DNA of 64,000 nt from Mesodorylaimus sp. YZB2_4 (GCA_030248295.1 JASANH010000691.1:61657-125656); one strand, 5' to 3'. Shown: positions 1-12,120, counted from the stretch's first letter. Program-made: numbers and translations. Notes: a model not told the origin generated them from the letters alone.

Positions 1-570
1 GTGGTGGCTTGGTTCAATGACTGTGGCCGGCCTCATCCCTGGCGGGACCTGTATGACTTGTCGCAGAATCGGCTAACACACTTGCGGTATAGTCAGATCA
101 TGTCAGCGGTCCAGGCGGCTTGGAAGAGGATGATGCCGGCAATGATTCCACTCCAACCTGTGATCAGCATGGTGTCAGCCCAAGGTGGTAAGCGGCGCGA
201 AAAAAACGTTTTGCTGCTCCTCGTCATGGCGTGGCCGGAGGCCAAGCGCGCTCGCGTGTTCTCCGAGTAACAGTTGCAGAGTGGCCTTGGGAAGTGATCT
301 GGCGGCTGCCCTCAGATTTGAAAGTGCCGAGTAAGCTGCGGGTTTTTCACTTTAAAGCCCTTCACCGCATTCTTGCTGCTCCCTCCAAGCTCCGACTAAG
401 GGGCCTTCGGAATGACAGTGAGTGCTACATGCGGTGCCGCAGACGATACTATTGACCACACGCTGGCATCGCGGGGGGCATGGACCAGTATACTAAGGTG
501 GTTCGAAAAAACGAACAAGTCGAGTTGAAGTGGACGGTTGATCACATCTTGTTCGGGTTTGTGGCATTCG
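1..570 (+). pseudogene. LINE (non-LTR retrotransposon) ORF2 3' end, broken
   Basis: The frame from base 1 enters the window already open and looks like the region after the reverse transcriptase of a non-LTR element. It stops at about 268. A second frame (about 300-450) reads VPSKLRVFHFKALHRILAAP, which matches the W..L..P.K...F.W...H..L block preceding the C-terminal zf-RVT zinc finger of LINEs. The finger itself (C..CG....T.DH.L) appears only after a further shift near 430, where about two bases are missing, and ends near 530. At least two frameshifts make this a dead 3' remnant. The 5' part lies outside the window. Family assignment rests on motif pattern only; the clade cannot be told. 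Confidence 0.6.
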
Positions 571-576
571 GTATCA

Positions 577-585
577 CCCCCCCCC
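577..585. repeat. Poly-C run (9)
   Basis: Nine consecutive C, the shortest of the G/C mononucleotide runs noted in the window. The stretch 570-910 otherwise shows no supported gene. Confidence 0.9.
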
Positions 586-912
586 TTGTAGATGTGCGCA
601 AACATTTGAGCACAATTGTATTGTTAGCGAAACATTATATCTACAGTCAACGGAGTACGCAGTCCTAAAGATCAAGATAGATTCAACGCTGTGCTGAAGC
701 GGTACCCGTTTCATTAGTGGCATGTCTCTCAGACTTTGGGTAATGCCAAAAAATTTGAAAAATTGTGACAAAGCCATCTCTATAAGGCTCCTCCTTCCCA
801 CTTTCCGATAATACTAATGAACAGTAACAAAAAAAGAATCGACAATTATTGCTAGTCGGTCACGTGCGAGACTTGAGTATGACTAATCTCAAACGATTGG
901 GCGACAAAATAT

Positions 913-979
913 TTCACAACGTGGTCAGCTTGACCACGTTGTGAATAGCGTGGTCAGCGTCACAACGTGGTCAGCGTGG
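913..979. repeat. Perfect palindrome plus repeated half-sites
   Basis: Bases 913-927 and 931-945 are exact reverse complements (15-bp arms, 3-bp loop). The core ACGTGGTCA recurs directly at about 961-975, and a shorter copy lies at 949-958. This may be a hairpin at a transposon end or clustered binding sites. No gene is attached to it. Confidence 0.8.
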
Positions 980-1254
980 ATAGCCATGTTTTTTGCCTAT
1001 GTCGTACACATGGCCTTTTCACTGATTTTTCACTTCTCAACTTTTCAGTGATCATGCGTTCTCAGCGCAGCCATGTCATACGACGAGTCGAGAAGTTTGT
1101 CCTCGAACAGTTAAAAGATTTTCGCGCCCACCTGATCCCAGTCTCACTGACAATACTCGAGAAACATTCAATGAAGCCTCGGAAAGTTTAATTGAGCAAT
1201 GCCTAAAGCAATAAATTAGAAGTAACATCGCTGACTGGGTATCCAAGGTAGTGA

Positions 1255-1560
1255 AGACCACCCAGAAAAATTTTATAAAGGGGGACCCTTTCTCATTTTT
1301 TTGACCCCTTGTCCCGTCCGGCAAAGGGACCTTTGCTGTTTTTTACCCCCCTCCCCCACTAATTTTAACAGAAGAAAATTTTTTTACATGGCGAAGACCC
1401 CCTCATGTACCGCCCGGCAAGGGTGTGCAGGTACCTTTACTGCTTTTACCCCCCAGCCCCCTTACTTTTTTGTCAGAAAAAAATTTTTATAAGGCGAAGA
1501 CCCCTGCCCCGCCCAGCAAGGATAGTCAAATACCTTTGCTATTTTCGACCCCCACCCGAA
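1255..1560. repeat. ~100-bp degenerate tandem repeat
   Basis: Units begin near 1301, 1397 and 1498. Each carries GACCCC, a GCCCGGCAAGG-like core, ACCTTTGCT and a pyrimidine tract followed by an A/T block with AAATTTTTATA. The spacing is about 96-101 bp. A partial fourth unit (AAAATTTTATAAAGGGGG) precedes at about 1265. No convincing protein is encoded. Confidence 0.75.
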
Positions 1561-1747
1561 AATAAAAATTTCACTCTTTCATTGTAAAAAAGACCCAATG
1601 TTATGCCTCGAAAGGCGAAAACTAATTTTTAATTTTCGCTAGAAACTTGAATAATAAAGTGCACGGAACTATTATCATTCGACCCCGGATTACAAATAAG
1701 TTGCTTTACGACATGTACTGCAGGTCATTAAGATATTCTTTTTTCTA

Positions 1748-2936
1748 TCACGACATCATCATCAGCCTCTCCGTGGACAGGCCCGACACCAGCGAAAACG
1801 TCCTGCGCTCCCTCATTGCCCTCAGCTGGTTTTTTCGGTCTCTTGCGCCCACCCCGCCTGACCTCCCATGGTCAGTTCTCTTTCCTCCTTTGTTCACCCA
1901 CGCTTGCGCATACAGAACCGCTGAAAACTGCTCCAAGTTTGGACCATTTATCCGAATACGCATAAGATGCTCCAAGTTTCCAGACGACCGCGGCGGCCGG
2001 CTGGTTCTGATGTCTTCCATGACTGAGAAGCCACGTTCCGCTTCCGCACTGCCAATAGGAAGAACTAACGCCTCTTTCATCAGTCTCTTCAATTCCAAGG
2101 GCCGCCTGAATTGTTCCCATGCTGGATTAAGGTGATGCTTCCAGAATATGACAGGACTGCTTCCTTTGTACTTGCAAAACTGTGTGTCCTTTTAAAAAAG
2201 CAGTGACAAGGTTCTCCCATTGTGTGCTCACCATTGCAAGGTCTACGTTCATCAGTAACCCGCGCGCCAACGATTGAATCGACGCCTTGCCGTATAGACG
2301 CAGTTCTCCCTCGTCGCTGGGCCGTTTCGCTGGATCGAAAATGTCAGAGTCGGCGTACGTGTCCTCTGGAAACCAATTGTCAATATGCTGTGTCAAGCAG
2401 TCGAGGGAAGGAGCACCGATTTCATTCAGGCGTTTTAATTTTTCCTTTCTCTGGTCGACCTTGGGTGTCTTCGTGAAGTTCTACTCCGTCGTTGCCTGCA
2501 AGCGCTATTCTTGCTCTGCTTCTGACAGACTGAAGGTGAAATAGTGCTTTAGGCTGCGCGATCTGCTTTGGCCAGCTGGTCCTTCGGAACGAACCACTAG
2601 GTTGGCAAAGAAGTCAGACATTGACGTGTCGGAACTTGCTTTCATGCTGCGAAGCTTTCTTTTGTACGCAGCTCGGATTTCTTCTATACGCACCAAAGTT
2701 CCAGCGCGCGTTTGTGAATCTTTCGAAAATTGAGCCAGCGTGCGAGTAACGTCCAATAGAAACTGTACCATCACCACGAATCCCTCTCCGGTTACCTTGT
2801 TCAATATTTCTTGTACTTTCGCTTCCACATCCCGAAAGTCGTCATTCTTAATCATCGCTTGTAAGTCTCTAACGAGTATCTTCCAGTTTTTTTCGAGTAC
2901 TTTTATAGCTTCGTGCTCGGTTGCGATCCATCTTTA
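1748..2936 (-). pseudogene. hAT-family transposase, C-terminal part
   Basis: Read on the minus strand, three successive frames make one transposase-like protein. From 2936 to 2505 runs a helical region (AIKVLEKNW, then FLLDVTRTLAQFSKDSQ). About 2480-2127 holds the segment with IFDPAKRP and YGKASIQ. From 2098 to 1748 comes the hAT dimerisation domain with LPIGSAEAERGFS and LMRIRINGP, the most diagnostic block of hAT transposases. The frame changes twice (near 2505 and 2110) without clear splice signals, so this is best read as a decayed copy, although missed introns are possible. The N-terminal BED finger and the first catalytic residues are not seen. Its last ~25 residues diverge from the family. 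Confidence 0.6.
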
Positions 2937-3348
2937 GGTGTACACATAACGAAACTCGTACAGGTGTGTTTCCATCGCTAATGTGCTCTTTTTGTCTGTG
3001 TCTGTGTAAGTAAAAAAGTTGTAGACACTCTGCACAATGTCCTTGATTTTCCCCATTTTGAATTTCATTCGGTTGTCTTTGTCAGCCTTCTCTTCTGACC
3101 TGCATTCTCGGGTCGCCAATTAAAGTCCGTGAGCTATGCAGTGGACTATGTATATAGTATTGGATGCTGCGGCGCTGGAAGGTTTCGCTTCTGATTTAGA
3201 AGCAAAGGCTGAAACATAAAACTGCTTCTGGCTAAGCAGGATACTCAGCTTTCTAATAAAGATTATATTCGAATAATGCAAGAAATCGTTTTGGCTACGG
3301 CCACGTTCGCGACCACTTTCACCTCCCAGTCCATCGCCATCTGATTCC
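2937..3348. other. No supported gene
   Basis: Contains short open frames on the minus strand (2934-3119, 3120-3422) without recognisable motifs. It may be further decayed transposon sequence between the hAT and piggyBac-like pieces. Confidence 0.4.
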
Positions 3349-3624
3349 TCATCGACAGGATCGATAAGAATTTTTTGGAAAGCTTGTGTCATGGTGGTTG
3401 GTCGACAGTAAAAAAACGACATTCGCTAGCTTCGCTTGATAACGGAGCAATATCCTCCCAGCTGTACTGTCGTCGGTTGAGAAAATGAAGCAGGTTTCCT
3501 TTAATTCAATCGGCTCCTTTGTGCAATCAGCGGGAATTCCTTTTAGTTTTGGCCGAATTGTTCCAAGCAGGCACATCCTTTTCTCGTACAGTTGTAAAGT
3601 TGTCGCAAACAGCTGTTCGACCAT
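3349..3624 (-). pseudogene. piggyBac-like transposase fragment
   Basis: A 91-residue frame reads LLGTIRPKLKGIP followed about 40 residues later by VVFLLSTNHHDT. PiggyBac (DDE_Tnp_1_7) transposases have a TGT-R-N-KG-P block followed by a W-D-K..V..LST.H block at this spacing. The downstream K-GGVD-x2-D motif is absent, because the frame stops in unrelated sequence at 3349. It is therefore a short internal remnant. Similarity is by motif spacing only, and some positions are degenerate. Confidence 0.45.
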
Positions 3625-4443
3625 TGCCGTAAATTGGGCTGGTCAAACCAAGGATGACCTTCAAATGAAACTTGTAAGTTGTACCACAGAAAATAGTGCT
3701 GAAATATTTTTACCTGTTCTCCAAGTAGTCCCGCCTGGATCGTGTTTTCACGAGCAGCCTTTTTTCCATGAGATACTTCCGCGTTGCATAAGTGCTTCGA
3801 CTGCGCATCGTTGCAGCACCGGATTATAATCCCATAGTGGCATGGCTGAAATGTGCGAAACTAAAATGAGCGTGACAAAATGAAATTCTTGGCAGCAATG
3901 CTCATCTTACTGGGAAGATACATAATGAATGGACATCAGCCTCGACTGTCCGCCATCGCCTCGTTCACAGTGAAGAAGTTTGAAAGTTCCGTTTTTGCAA
4001 AAAAGTTTTTTGCCACTGCTGCTTGTTTTTAAGGCGAATCGGTGCCGCTTGGGTTTTCTATTGAGTCCATTCCGCCTCGGTCAAATTCGTCAAAGTTTTG
4101 CTGACCATGTTGCACACTTTCGCCAAAGTACGGCCAAGTCCGTCCGCAAATATGCGACTGAGGCGTTTTAAAGAAAAGCCAGTTAATCGAGTCATATTGT
4201 ATTAGCCTAGTCGTCGTGCGATAACCAACAAAAGACTCTCCCTTAAAACTTTACTTCTAGCAGCCGCACACGACAAACACCTAGCAGACTGACTGACGGA
4301 ACCTTGAGAGACAACGCAGAACAGCGCGCAGTAATCTCTGGATTTGAATCCTAGCCAAGGTCGGCAAAATGTGGACAATATATCTCACCAATCAATTAGA
4401 ATCCGAATCCATGGTGCAACCATTACAAGTTGCTAGAAAAATG

Positions 4444-5080
4444 TTATTTTGGCAAAGTCAGGTATAGTGAGTTTTTGGTATCTCTTGGATCCATGCGTTG
4501 ACAAGCATAGCATCGCTGCCGTTCATCTAATTCTATTTTCTTTAAGAACGATTCTATTGCCTGATTTTGCTTTTGTATAGAACGTTCAAAAATCCGTTCT
4601 TCCTGCTTGTGCAGCTTTCTGAATCCCTCCGAGTACCATTGGTTGGTTTGTTCACGCCTGCCACGCTGGGCTCTGTGCAGCGCATTGGCCAAAGCGATGA
4701 TAAATGCTCGGCGGGCCTGCTTCAATCGTTTTGACGCTGCACCCGCATTGCACTTTCGGTAAGCAACAGAAGCGTTCAAAGCTGCCGCGTCAACCATTCA
4801 ACCAAAAAGTCACATTGATAACGGAAACAAGATTTGCTGCCACTTATAGCGTTTTATCGTGCTATCAAAACGTTTTTGTCTTTCATGCCGAGCGTGTTCG
4901 TCTTCGCGCATTTAGGTCTCGCAATAAGCACAACTGGCGTGCTGGCTCAACTTGTAAAGATCGAAATACAACTTGTTGGCATCTTTGTCGCACATGGTGC
5001 ACCATTCGGTGTAAACCTTCCGAGCTGTCTTCGCCGATGGTTCAGGAAGGCATTGAAGACTATTCTTGAACTATTCGCCA
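4444..5080 (-). other. Unidentified minus-strand coding-like region with Cys motifs
   Basis: The frame 4797-4444 (117 residues) begins VDAAALNASVAYRK, faintly like the helical C-terminal region of piggyBac transposases, is rich in Arg/Gln/Glu and ends with RCYACQRM. Upstream on the same strand (about 5050-4830), in a frame broken by one stop, is a second Cys-bearing stretch with WCTMCDKDANKLYFDLYKL and CAYCE. The two halves share a C-x2-C next to charged helices. The order relative to the piggyBac-like piece at 3.3-3.6 kb is the reverse of one intact transposase, so they are not simply parts of one gene. Confidence 0.3.
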
Positions 5081-6239
5081 TCGACCGAATTTATTGACCA
5101 TCAAGCACCTACTTCTCTCTTGAGCGCCCCTGGTCGCCAGTCTTCCTCCATTCAGAGTGGTCCTGTGCCATCGTCCAACCGCACGTGGTCGCCACCCGCT
5201 GGTCGTAAGGTCAATGCTATACTCGGAATAGGCTTTGCAAAACTGTCCGTGCTGGCCTCGATTTCGCTTGTCACTCGACCTGGATGCCAGTCCCGCCTGG
5301 CCTCCCGCTGATGGCCCCCCACCAATTATATGACCTTGTTCAGTCGTCGCTAATCTGCTTTGTTTTGACTAACTTAAAAATATTCATCATCAGCAGATCA
5401 GATCACCCACGCGCTAGAAATAACCGACCTGTCGATCGATTACAGTTGTTCTCTTCTTCGGGGAAGGCTGGTCCAACTAAGAAAAGTCCTCAACAAAAGT
5501 CTGAGGAACGTAAAAACCAGAAGAACAAGAATCTATTTTAAAAAAAGAAGAAATGATTCGATCAGATCGGCCAGAAGAACTTACGAGGGAACCTATCTGA
5601 CGGTCCACCTTACTATCAGGTCAAAAAATTTAGCCATCACAAATGACCATCGAAACTATTTGCCGAACTTTCAGCTAAACGATCTAAGAATTAAACCCTC
5701 TCTCGCTGAGTAATCAAAAAACACTGTGGTAAGAGATAGACATCTAGAGACAATCAACTTATGTGTTCCGAAGAAAGTAAGAAAGTTCAATTCGATAAAT
5801 AATTTTCAAATTTTGACCAATAAGTCACAGCTGACCGCATGGCTATTGACAGCTGTTCCACCCAACCTTCCAAGCCCAAACCCACAGTACCCAGTGCTAC
5901 AGCACTCCATGCACTGACGAGAAGCGGAAACTTGCTTTAAGTACAACATTCCTATACACTTTATATAGCTTCCTGTAGTTTACCGCAATCATCAAAATAA
6001 GCACCAAGCTCTGTTAAATACTGCAACTTTACAATGACTACAAAAATATGATGCTTTATCCTCTCTGTAGATTACTGTAGTATGGTGTTCGAATGACTTG
6101 GGTTTTTCACTGTCTGATCGATCCTGACCTTGACCGAACCAGAAAATTTCTGACCCGACCCTTGGCCTGCGAGGGGCTGTAAATTTTTTGGCTCTGCCTT
6201 TCTCATTGATCAGACAAAAATTACGATGCGATTACGACG
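5081..6239. other. No supported gene; one dispersed repeat near the end
   Basis: Several short frames have no recognisable motif. At about 6080-6180 lies a copy of a dispersed sequence (GGGTTTTTCACTGTCT followed by CCTGACCTTGACCG) that recurs in reverse complement at 29285-29420. Confidence 0.5.
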
Positions 6240-7184
6240 TACAGTCGTACAGTGTGCAAAAGTTTCCGTGAATGTGCGCATTTTCATGATTCTGTCTTGC
6301 CACGGTTTTGCCGAGTTTGTCCCACTTACTGCCTCTCTGAATCAGGTGTCTGCACGACCCGGGGGTTTAAGACATCGCTAAAAATGAATTTTTTGTCGAT
6401 TTCTGTGTTTGATCATTCCTTTGTACCGAAAATATGGAAAAAAATAAGAACGTTTCGCCGACAAAAAGTGCAAAAATTGTGACTTCGCTCAAAGATGCTG
6501 AATTTGCGATAATTAAAATTTTAAGACAAGAAAATATTCCTTGGAGTACAGTGAAAGATACAATTTCAAGATATGAAGCAACTGGATCGTATCGAGATAA
6601 TTAAAGAAGAGAGCGGCCGTTTAAACTTTCGGTTAGGACAAAACGATGGATTTTTCGAAAAGTTAAAGAAAATAGAAGATTATCGAGTTGAGAGGTTCGT
6701 GATTAGTCAGCAGTCAGTGCTGGTGTTTCTGTTCACTCAGCTACTATTGATAGATTCTTAATTCGATAAGGATCCGAAGGGAGAATCCCAATACGAAAGC
6801 CATTCATTAGTGAAGTCAATCGCCAAAAATGTCTCGAATTTGCTCAGCGGCATCAAGTTTGGATGATGGCCGATTAGTCTAAAGTTTTGTGGCTGGATGA
6901 GTCAAAATTGTAGTCTTGTTATCGGAGAACACGTGCTTATGTCCGTCGTCGACCTGGAGAACGTTATTCGATCAAATGTATGGTTGGGACATCGAAACAT
7001 GGCGGCGGTGGCATCTTAGTTTGGGGATCATTCGGAATGGCCAGAGTTAGTGAAATCTCAAAAACCTCAATCGATGCCGCATCCTTCTTATCTGCTTCTT
7101 CGGACTGGTTATTCCAGCGAAAAAGCTGAAAGTAACAAAACTGGCAAAATGCGCACATTCACGGAAATTTTGCACACGACTGTA
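6240..7184. mobile_element. Tc1/mariner element, internally deleted
   Basis: Inverted terminal repeats of about 40 bp run inward from 6242 (or 6250) and from 7182. Both contain TGTGCAAAA-TTTCCGTGAATGTGCG, with a small insertion in the left arm. A TA dinucleotide flanks both ends (6240-6241 and 7183-7184), as expected for Tc1/mariner insertion. The length of about 940 bp is well short of the usual 1.3-1.7 kb. The interior (+ strand) holds transposase remnants in several frames: the N-terminal DNA-binding region, then a stretch with a degenerate WLDESK-like site, and a GGG..VWGS-like block near 7005. The 3' half with the last catalytic residue is missing. Non-autonomous. Confidence 0.8.
6434..6604 (+). 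pseudogene. Tc1-type transposase N-terminal helix-turn-helix fragment
   Basis: A 56-residue frame starts at ATG 6434 inside the Tc1 element and includes SLKDAEFAIIKIL and VKDTISRYEATGSY. This is the first paired-like HTH domain of Tc1 transposases, which binds the TIR. It hits a stop at 6602-6604 where family members continue into the GRPR linker. The linker-like and second HTH sequence continues in a shifted frame (about 6600-6760). Dead transposase. Confidence 0.65.
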
Positions 7185-8245
7185 GGTTACGACGAAGCGT
7201 AGGTTGTCGTAACCAGACGACAACGACAAAACGTTACGAAAACTACGACGTGGGTGGGCTGCGATTACGACAAAAAAGATATAATATCGTTGATTACACT
7301 GTTAGTTCCTAGTTGCAAAGTTGCAAGCTCACGCGCTTTGAGGGATGGTATTGAGCACGATCACAGGGTGCAACTGTAGGTAAATAAGCGCTGCATCAGT
7401 CTTCTGCTGTAAAGCTTCAGCGTACATAGCGTTAACGATAACGACAACGATATCATGTCGTTAACGACATCTTTTCAGCACCGTTTTTCTTTCAGCGTCG
7501 TTTATCGTCGGCTTTCCTGCCTCACATCTTCCCAAACTTTAAAACTATACTAGACGCGGCGTCAGAAAGCACCTGCACCACGGGAATGTCTAGAATGTCA
7601 ACAGTGTTCTCGGAGATGTCAAGCAAGATTGAAGAAAATTGACAAGCGTGAAGTAAAAGAACCGATGGTAATTAAAAGGGGCATGTTAAAAGTATTTTGA
7701 TGAGACTTGTGTTTCGACGGCAGAAGTCCGATTTTGTGCTCGGCTTTGTAAAATTAACGAAAGTCCAATAGTGAATACCAGGAACAGATCGGACCCTCAA
7801 TAAATAAGTACTACAAAGAGGTTACAGGAAGCTTAGAGCGCCATGAATATCTGGTAGTAATTCTCCTTGGTGTTGCTGTTGCTGGCGCATTTTTTTCAAG
7901 TTTTTGTTTCTGCCTGAAGCCGGCCACCTTCTAAGCAGGGCTGCGCGGAAACCAGCTCACACAGCAGCGTCTCTCTGCGTACCTCCACGCACATCACATG
8001 CACTTAAGTTCAAATTTGCCCACAAGAGTATTCCTGCTTTCCTTATGTCTTAACACTTCCAACAATAAAATAATTTTTCAACTTTTCTTCGTATGTCACA
8101 AATAATAGACATTTCCCGAAAACTCACGGAATGACAGCTTACAAACACAAGATAAGATTTCTTATAGCACATAAATCCAACAGCCTGTAAGCAAAACAAT
8201 TGTTGCTATGACGTTATGACCAGTGTTTCCAGCATAGTGATGACC
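7185..8245. other. No supported gene
   Basis: AT-rich sequence with no long open frame and no recognised repeat. It contains many short CGA/TCG-rich words near 7190-7260 and 7430-7510. Confidence 0.5.
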
Positions 8246-8705
8246 CCACAAGCAGTACTTGACCACCCGCGGCCGCAGTGGTGCGGCGGTTGGCATTTGT
8301 CCCTCCGTATTGCTTGGGAGCAAGTGGCTGGGCTTTCCCTGGGTTCGATGCCTGGTGATGGAGGTCGGTTTGCAAACCATATACCCTCGCTGACCTTGCA
8401 CGCTAGGCTGTAAGTGACTGTACTGCACTGACAGTACTGCCGAGGTGCTCCGAGTGGAAAAACGTAAGCCAAACGAGGAGACAGCCTCGGCTGTCCAACA
8501 TTGACAGGGTTTACAGCCCACCCGTCATCGTCCGAGTAAGCGGGTGTCCAGTCCGGTATGCCCTTGTGTGGAGGTGCTCATACAAAGGGTGAAGACACGC
8601 AGAGGGAAGCTGCTGGGTGTCGGTCCCCGCACAGCCTCGCTTAGAAGGTTTGACTCCTGGCCAGGTGGAGGCAAAAATGTGCTTTTGCCCACAAAAAATT
8701 TTTAA
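8246..8705 (+). repeat. tRNA-headed SINE, copy 1
   Basis: Aligns by eye over about 430 bp with 20130-20560. Shared blocks include TCCGTATTGCTTGGGA, a box-B-like GGGTTCGATGCC (8341-8352), CCTCGCTGACCTTGCA, GGTGTCCAGTCCGG, CACGCAGAGGGAAGCTGCT and GCCCACAAA-TTTAAAAA at the 3' end. A degenerate box A (TGCGGCGGTTGGC) lies upstream of box B, so the head looks like an RNA-polymerase-III promoter from a tRNA. There is no coding capacity. The copies are perhaps 65-70% identical, so they are old. Confidence 0.6.
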
Positions 8706-10340
8706 AAAAAAGTACTTGACGACAGTGGCGGTCCTTCAGCGACAGAGTGTGGTGTGCAATGACAATTGCGCGCGGCCATCACAGTGACAGGAAACTGTGC
8801 GCTAGGTATTGCGATTTCCCTGCGGGTACACTGCACAAAGACATGAAGCATGCAATAGTCTCAGCTCTACTGGTCATCCTCAATTTATCCCAAAGACTCC
8901 GAGGTAACTTCTCGCAAAGGAGGCTTAGAATGCAGCACGAATGACGAAAGCTTCTTAACTTTAGCTGATGTCTCGGGGTACTAACTGAAAAATGAAATGA
9001 AAAAGTTTCCCCTCTCTACAGCCTTCTCTATTCCTGAACCATTGCTGCGCGAAATATCCATTAAGCAAGAAGTAGTGCGTGAACAGTACAGTAATATTGC
9101 ATAAGAGCATGCGGCAAATTTGAGACACGGATGGAACCATTCGATTTGGCCTAGAATAGTGCATGCACAACAGACTTAGAGAACAGTTTCTTGTCGAGCA
9201 TTAGGCAACTAGTTTTCAGGGTCCAGCGCCAAGACACAAGGCCACACATCGTGGATATTTTAATCGTACAACTACAGTAGGGGCCAGCTAGCTTACTAGA
9301 AGCACACTCGAGCATTACCACTGACGGAAGTAGAGATTTTTTTCTTTGCCGATGAAAGTTGTGCATTTTTCTAGAGTATAGGCGAAGTGTGTTTTGCTGG
9401 GTGTTGTAAGTCAGCTGTTGGCTAGATACCTGGACAATCGATTATGTTGAGTACAACTCTGGTCATGGTAGGAGTGCTTATTAATGCAATTTGTATCATG
9501 TGTAAACGGGGCATAGCAGTATTGTACTGCCAGGTTCGACAATGGGTTCACAGTCCTACCCAAACCTCCGCACTTCAGTTCGAAAAATGCCGGTGCAGCA
9601 CGGTCAAGATAAACATAGTGTTCTCAGCATACAGCAGATATGTACGCGTACAACTAGAATGCGGCGAAATACAGATACAAGATGCGAGTATGAAACCACA
9701 CAAAGCTATATTTTCTTCTTCAAACCAATTACTCGCCTGCATCTACTGATACAGGGTGCTTTGTGAAAACTCACAGATGAATGAAATCTTACTTGGACCA
9801 AAAACGGGAATCAGCCACAACACTTGACTTGACTTAAACAAATGAACGCCGATTCCGTCATGAGAAAACCCCCAGATAACATTCGAGAGTACATACAGTC
9901 GACTTCTCATTCTAGTTCTTTTTGCATGAGTCTCAGAGCACCTCGACCTTCGGTCATCCATCAGGTTATCACAACCGGGGGTGGGTCAGACAATATAAAA
10001 TGCCAATAAAAGAGCCAGGTTCTTTTTAAGTTTCATTGGCCTGACAGAAGTGTCATATGATTTTGACTTCGCTCATTATCACGAATCTGGCCTAGTAAGC
10101 TTACTGTCACATAAATTTATTGCTCACGGAAAATATTATGAGGAAAGAGGCACATTTATACCCTTGGCAGCCTGAAACAAGTGCAAAATCGTCAAAAACT
10201 CGGATTTCTCGCAAGGATACGCGTACGTGTAGAGACATGGCACCCTATGCTTCAGCTTGTGTCTGTTTTCCATAATTAGGATTTCTTTAATCACAAATAC
10301 TGTTTGAAAAAGCGGTGCGTCATTCAAAAGGCTTGAAATA
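8706..10340. other. No supported gene
   Basis: Short open frames on both strands lack recognisable motifs and splice-compatible neighbours. Several TACAGTAC/TACTGTAC words occur. Confidence 0.5.
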
Positions 10341-10344
10341 TATA

Positions 10345-12120
10345 AAAATTGGCAAAAAATTCATGTAATCAAACTAGGAAAGGTAGTACATGTGGTTTGA
10401 TGCGCCTTCGGAGCAGGCCGGTCCAGGCTGACAAAAGGTGATCAAGAAAGATCCTGCCTGGCTACTGGCTGGTCACATGTACTCGCGGGTTTTTAGGGTT
10501 GACAAGGAGACCATAACAACTAGCCTCATTTATGTCACCGGGTGCGGCTGGTGACACTCATTAGACCTTGAATGACATTGCATGCAGATTGTTCATGGAA
10601 TGGAGGATCTTGCATGCCTTGTATTTGATGGCTAATGATAATCAATCACAAGAAGTAAATGCGCACCTCATTTTGCTAGGAGTAAGCCCATCTAGACATC
10701 TGGGAATGCGCATTTCATAGTTCACTGAGCCATAGTTTCTTCTCTGCTATCAAAAAAACAATTTTGTCAAATGTTCACTCGCTCTCTGAGAATGCCAAGG
10801 ATGCGAACTTTACAATACAGCATTTGGCACCAGGGGAGTAATATCTTCACTCATTGACGATAGACCCTAAAAGATGCACACACGTCCAATACTCCAAAAA
10901 TGTTGGTCTCAAAAATGTTTAGATAATGTACCTAGATTTAGCTTAGTGCTCTCGGCTGACCAGACCTCGAAGGTACTTAATTAACATTCGCACAAAGCAA
11001 AATTGTTTGAGAGCCTGCAGAGAGCTTCTTCTAGGATATCTCTGTGCCTTGTCATAAACTGGATCACAGTGCAACAAAATCACGTCGTTTTAGCATTAAG
11101 CCGCAGAGTTTACAGAGCGCTACAAAACAAGTGCAGCATAAATATGAAAAAACTGGTTTAGCAAAGCAGGGTAAATAGATCAGGCAAGATTATCCCGTTC
11201 CACCGACACGAGGCAATGGAAATTCGATTGCTCCAGTGTTATAAGCAGTGTCACTAAGGGCTTAAACCGACGAACCGACTAAGGCTTCTCCAAGCTTGTC
11301 CGCCCAACATAGACACATGCTTCCTTTATGTCCGAGTCATAGAGATGGAGCTAACTCGATCATGAGCAGTTATGACAGCGATTCATAATAAATTACGTAC
11401 ACTGGCTTCAAATCGCCGTGATTATAATTTTCGCACCCAAACTCGCATATCATTGTTCTTCGGCAAACGGACAGACTACAGAACTTGTGAACTCACGATA
11501 AGAACTAAGTTGAAATAATGTCTTCTAAGATTCCTCCAGAGCGTTCACCATTTCAAGCGTGTGTTATATCCAAGCTCTTTGACCGATCTGTTTAGCTTTG
11601 CATGGCCGCCGAATAAAGATGTGGAGAACATCTGTATTAAAGGCTCTTGAAAATCATTCACGATAGATTAGCAAATCTTTATTTGATTTTAAAGAGGAGC
11701 TACTAATATTCATCAGCATAAACTCCATGCATCGGCTCGAAAGTGACAGGTCCAATAGCTGCAAGAAAGTCCAGCGAAGATGCAGATTCCTCGTAATTCC
11801 TGCCTAAAGCAGGAGATGATGAAATTAAAAGCGCTGTCCTGAGTAACAGCATTTTGCATTACGTAGTCCATGGAATATCTACCATACAAGAAGTGCAGAT
11901 GTGAGCATCTCCTAGGAGCCACCTTCCCCAAGCTGGTGACATGAATGAGGCTAGTTGTTCTTGTCAACCGTAAAACCCGCGAGTACATGTGACCAGCCAG
12001 TAGCCAGGCAGGATCTTTCTTGATCACCTTTCGTCAGCCTTGACCGGCCTGCTCCGAAGGCGCATCAAACCACATGTACTACCTTTCCCAGTTTCATTTC
12101 ATGAATTTTTTGCTAATTTC
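10345..12120. mobile_element. Non-autonomous element with ~200-bp terminal inverted repeats
   Basis: About 10345-10545 and 11925-12120 are reverse complements at high identity. Both contain CGGAGCAGGCCGGTC, GATCAAGAAAGATCCTGCC, GTCACATGTACTCGCGGG and, at the outer edge, ACATGAATTTTTTGC. The 1.4 kb between the arms has no long open frame and no recognised domain. The layout is that of a foldback or long-TIR DNA transposon derivative. A third, single arm lies at 51050-51215. I could not define a target-site duplication, so the outer ends are approximate. The transposase supplying mobility is unknown. Confidence 0.7.

Noticed and set aside
4834-5097. Hydrophobic plus-strand ORF resembling a membrane protein
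   Set aside because: It lies antisense to the Cys-bearing coding-like region, and its hydrophobicity follows from that complement.
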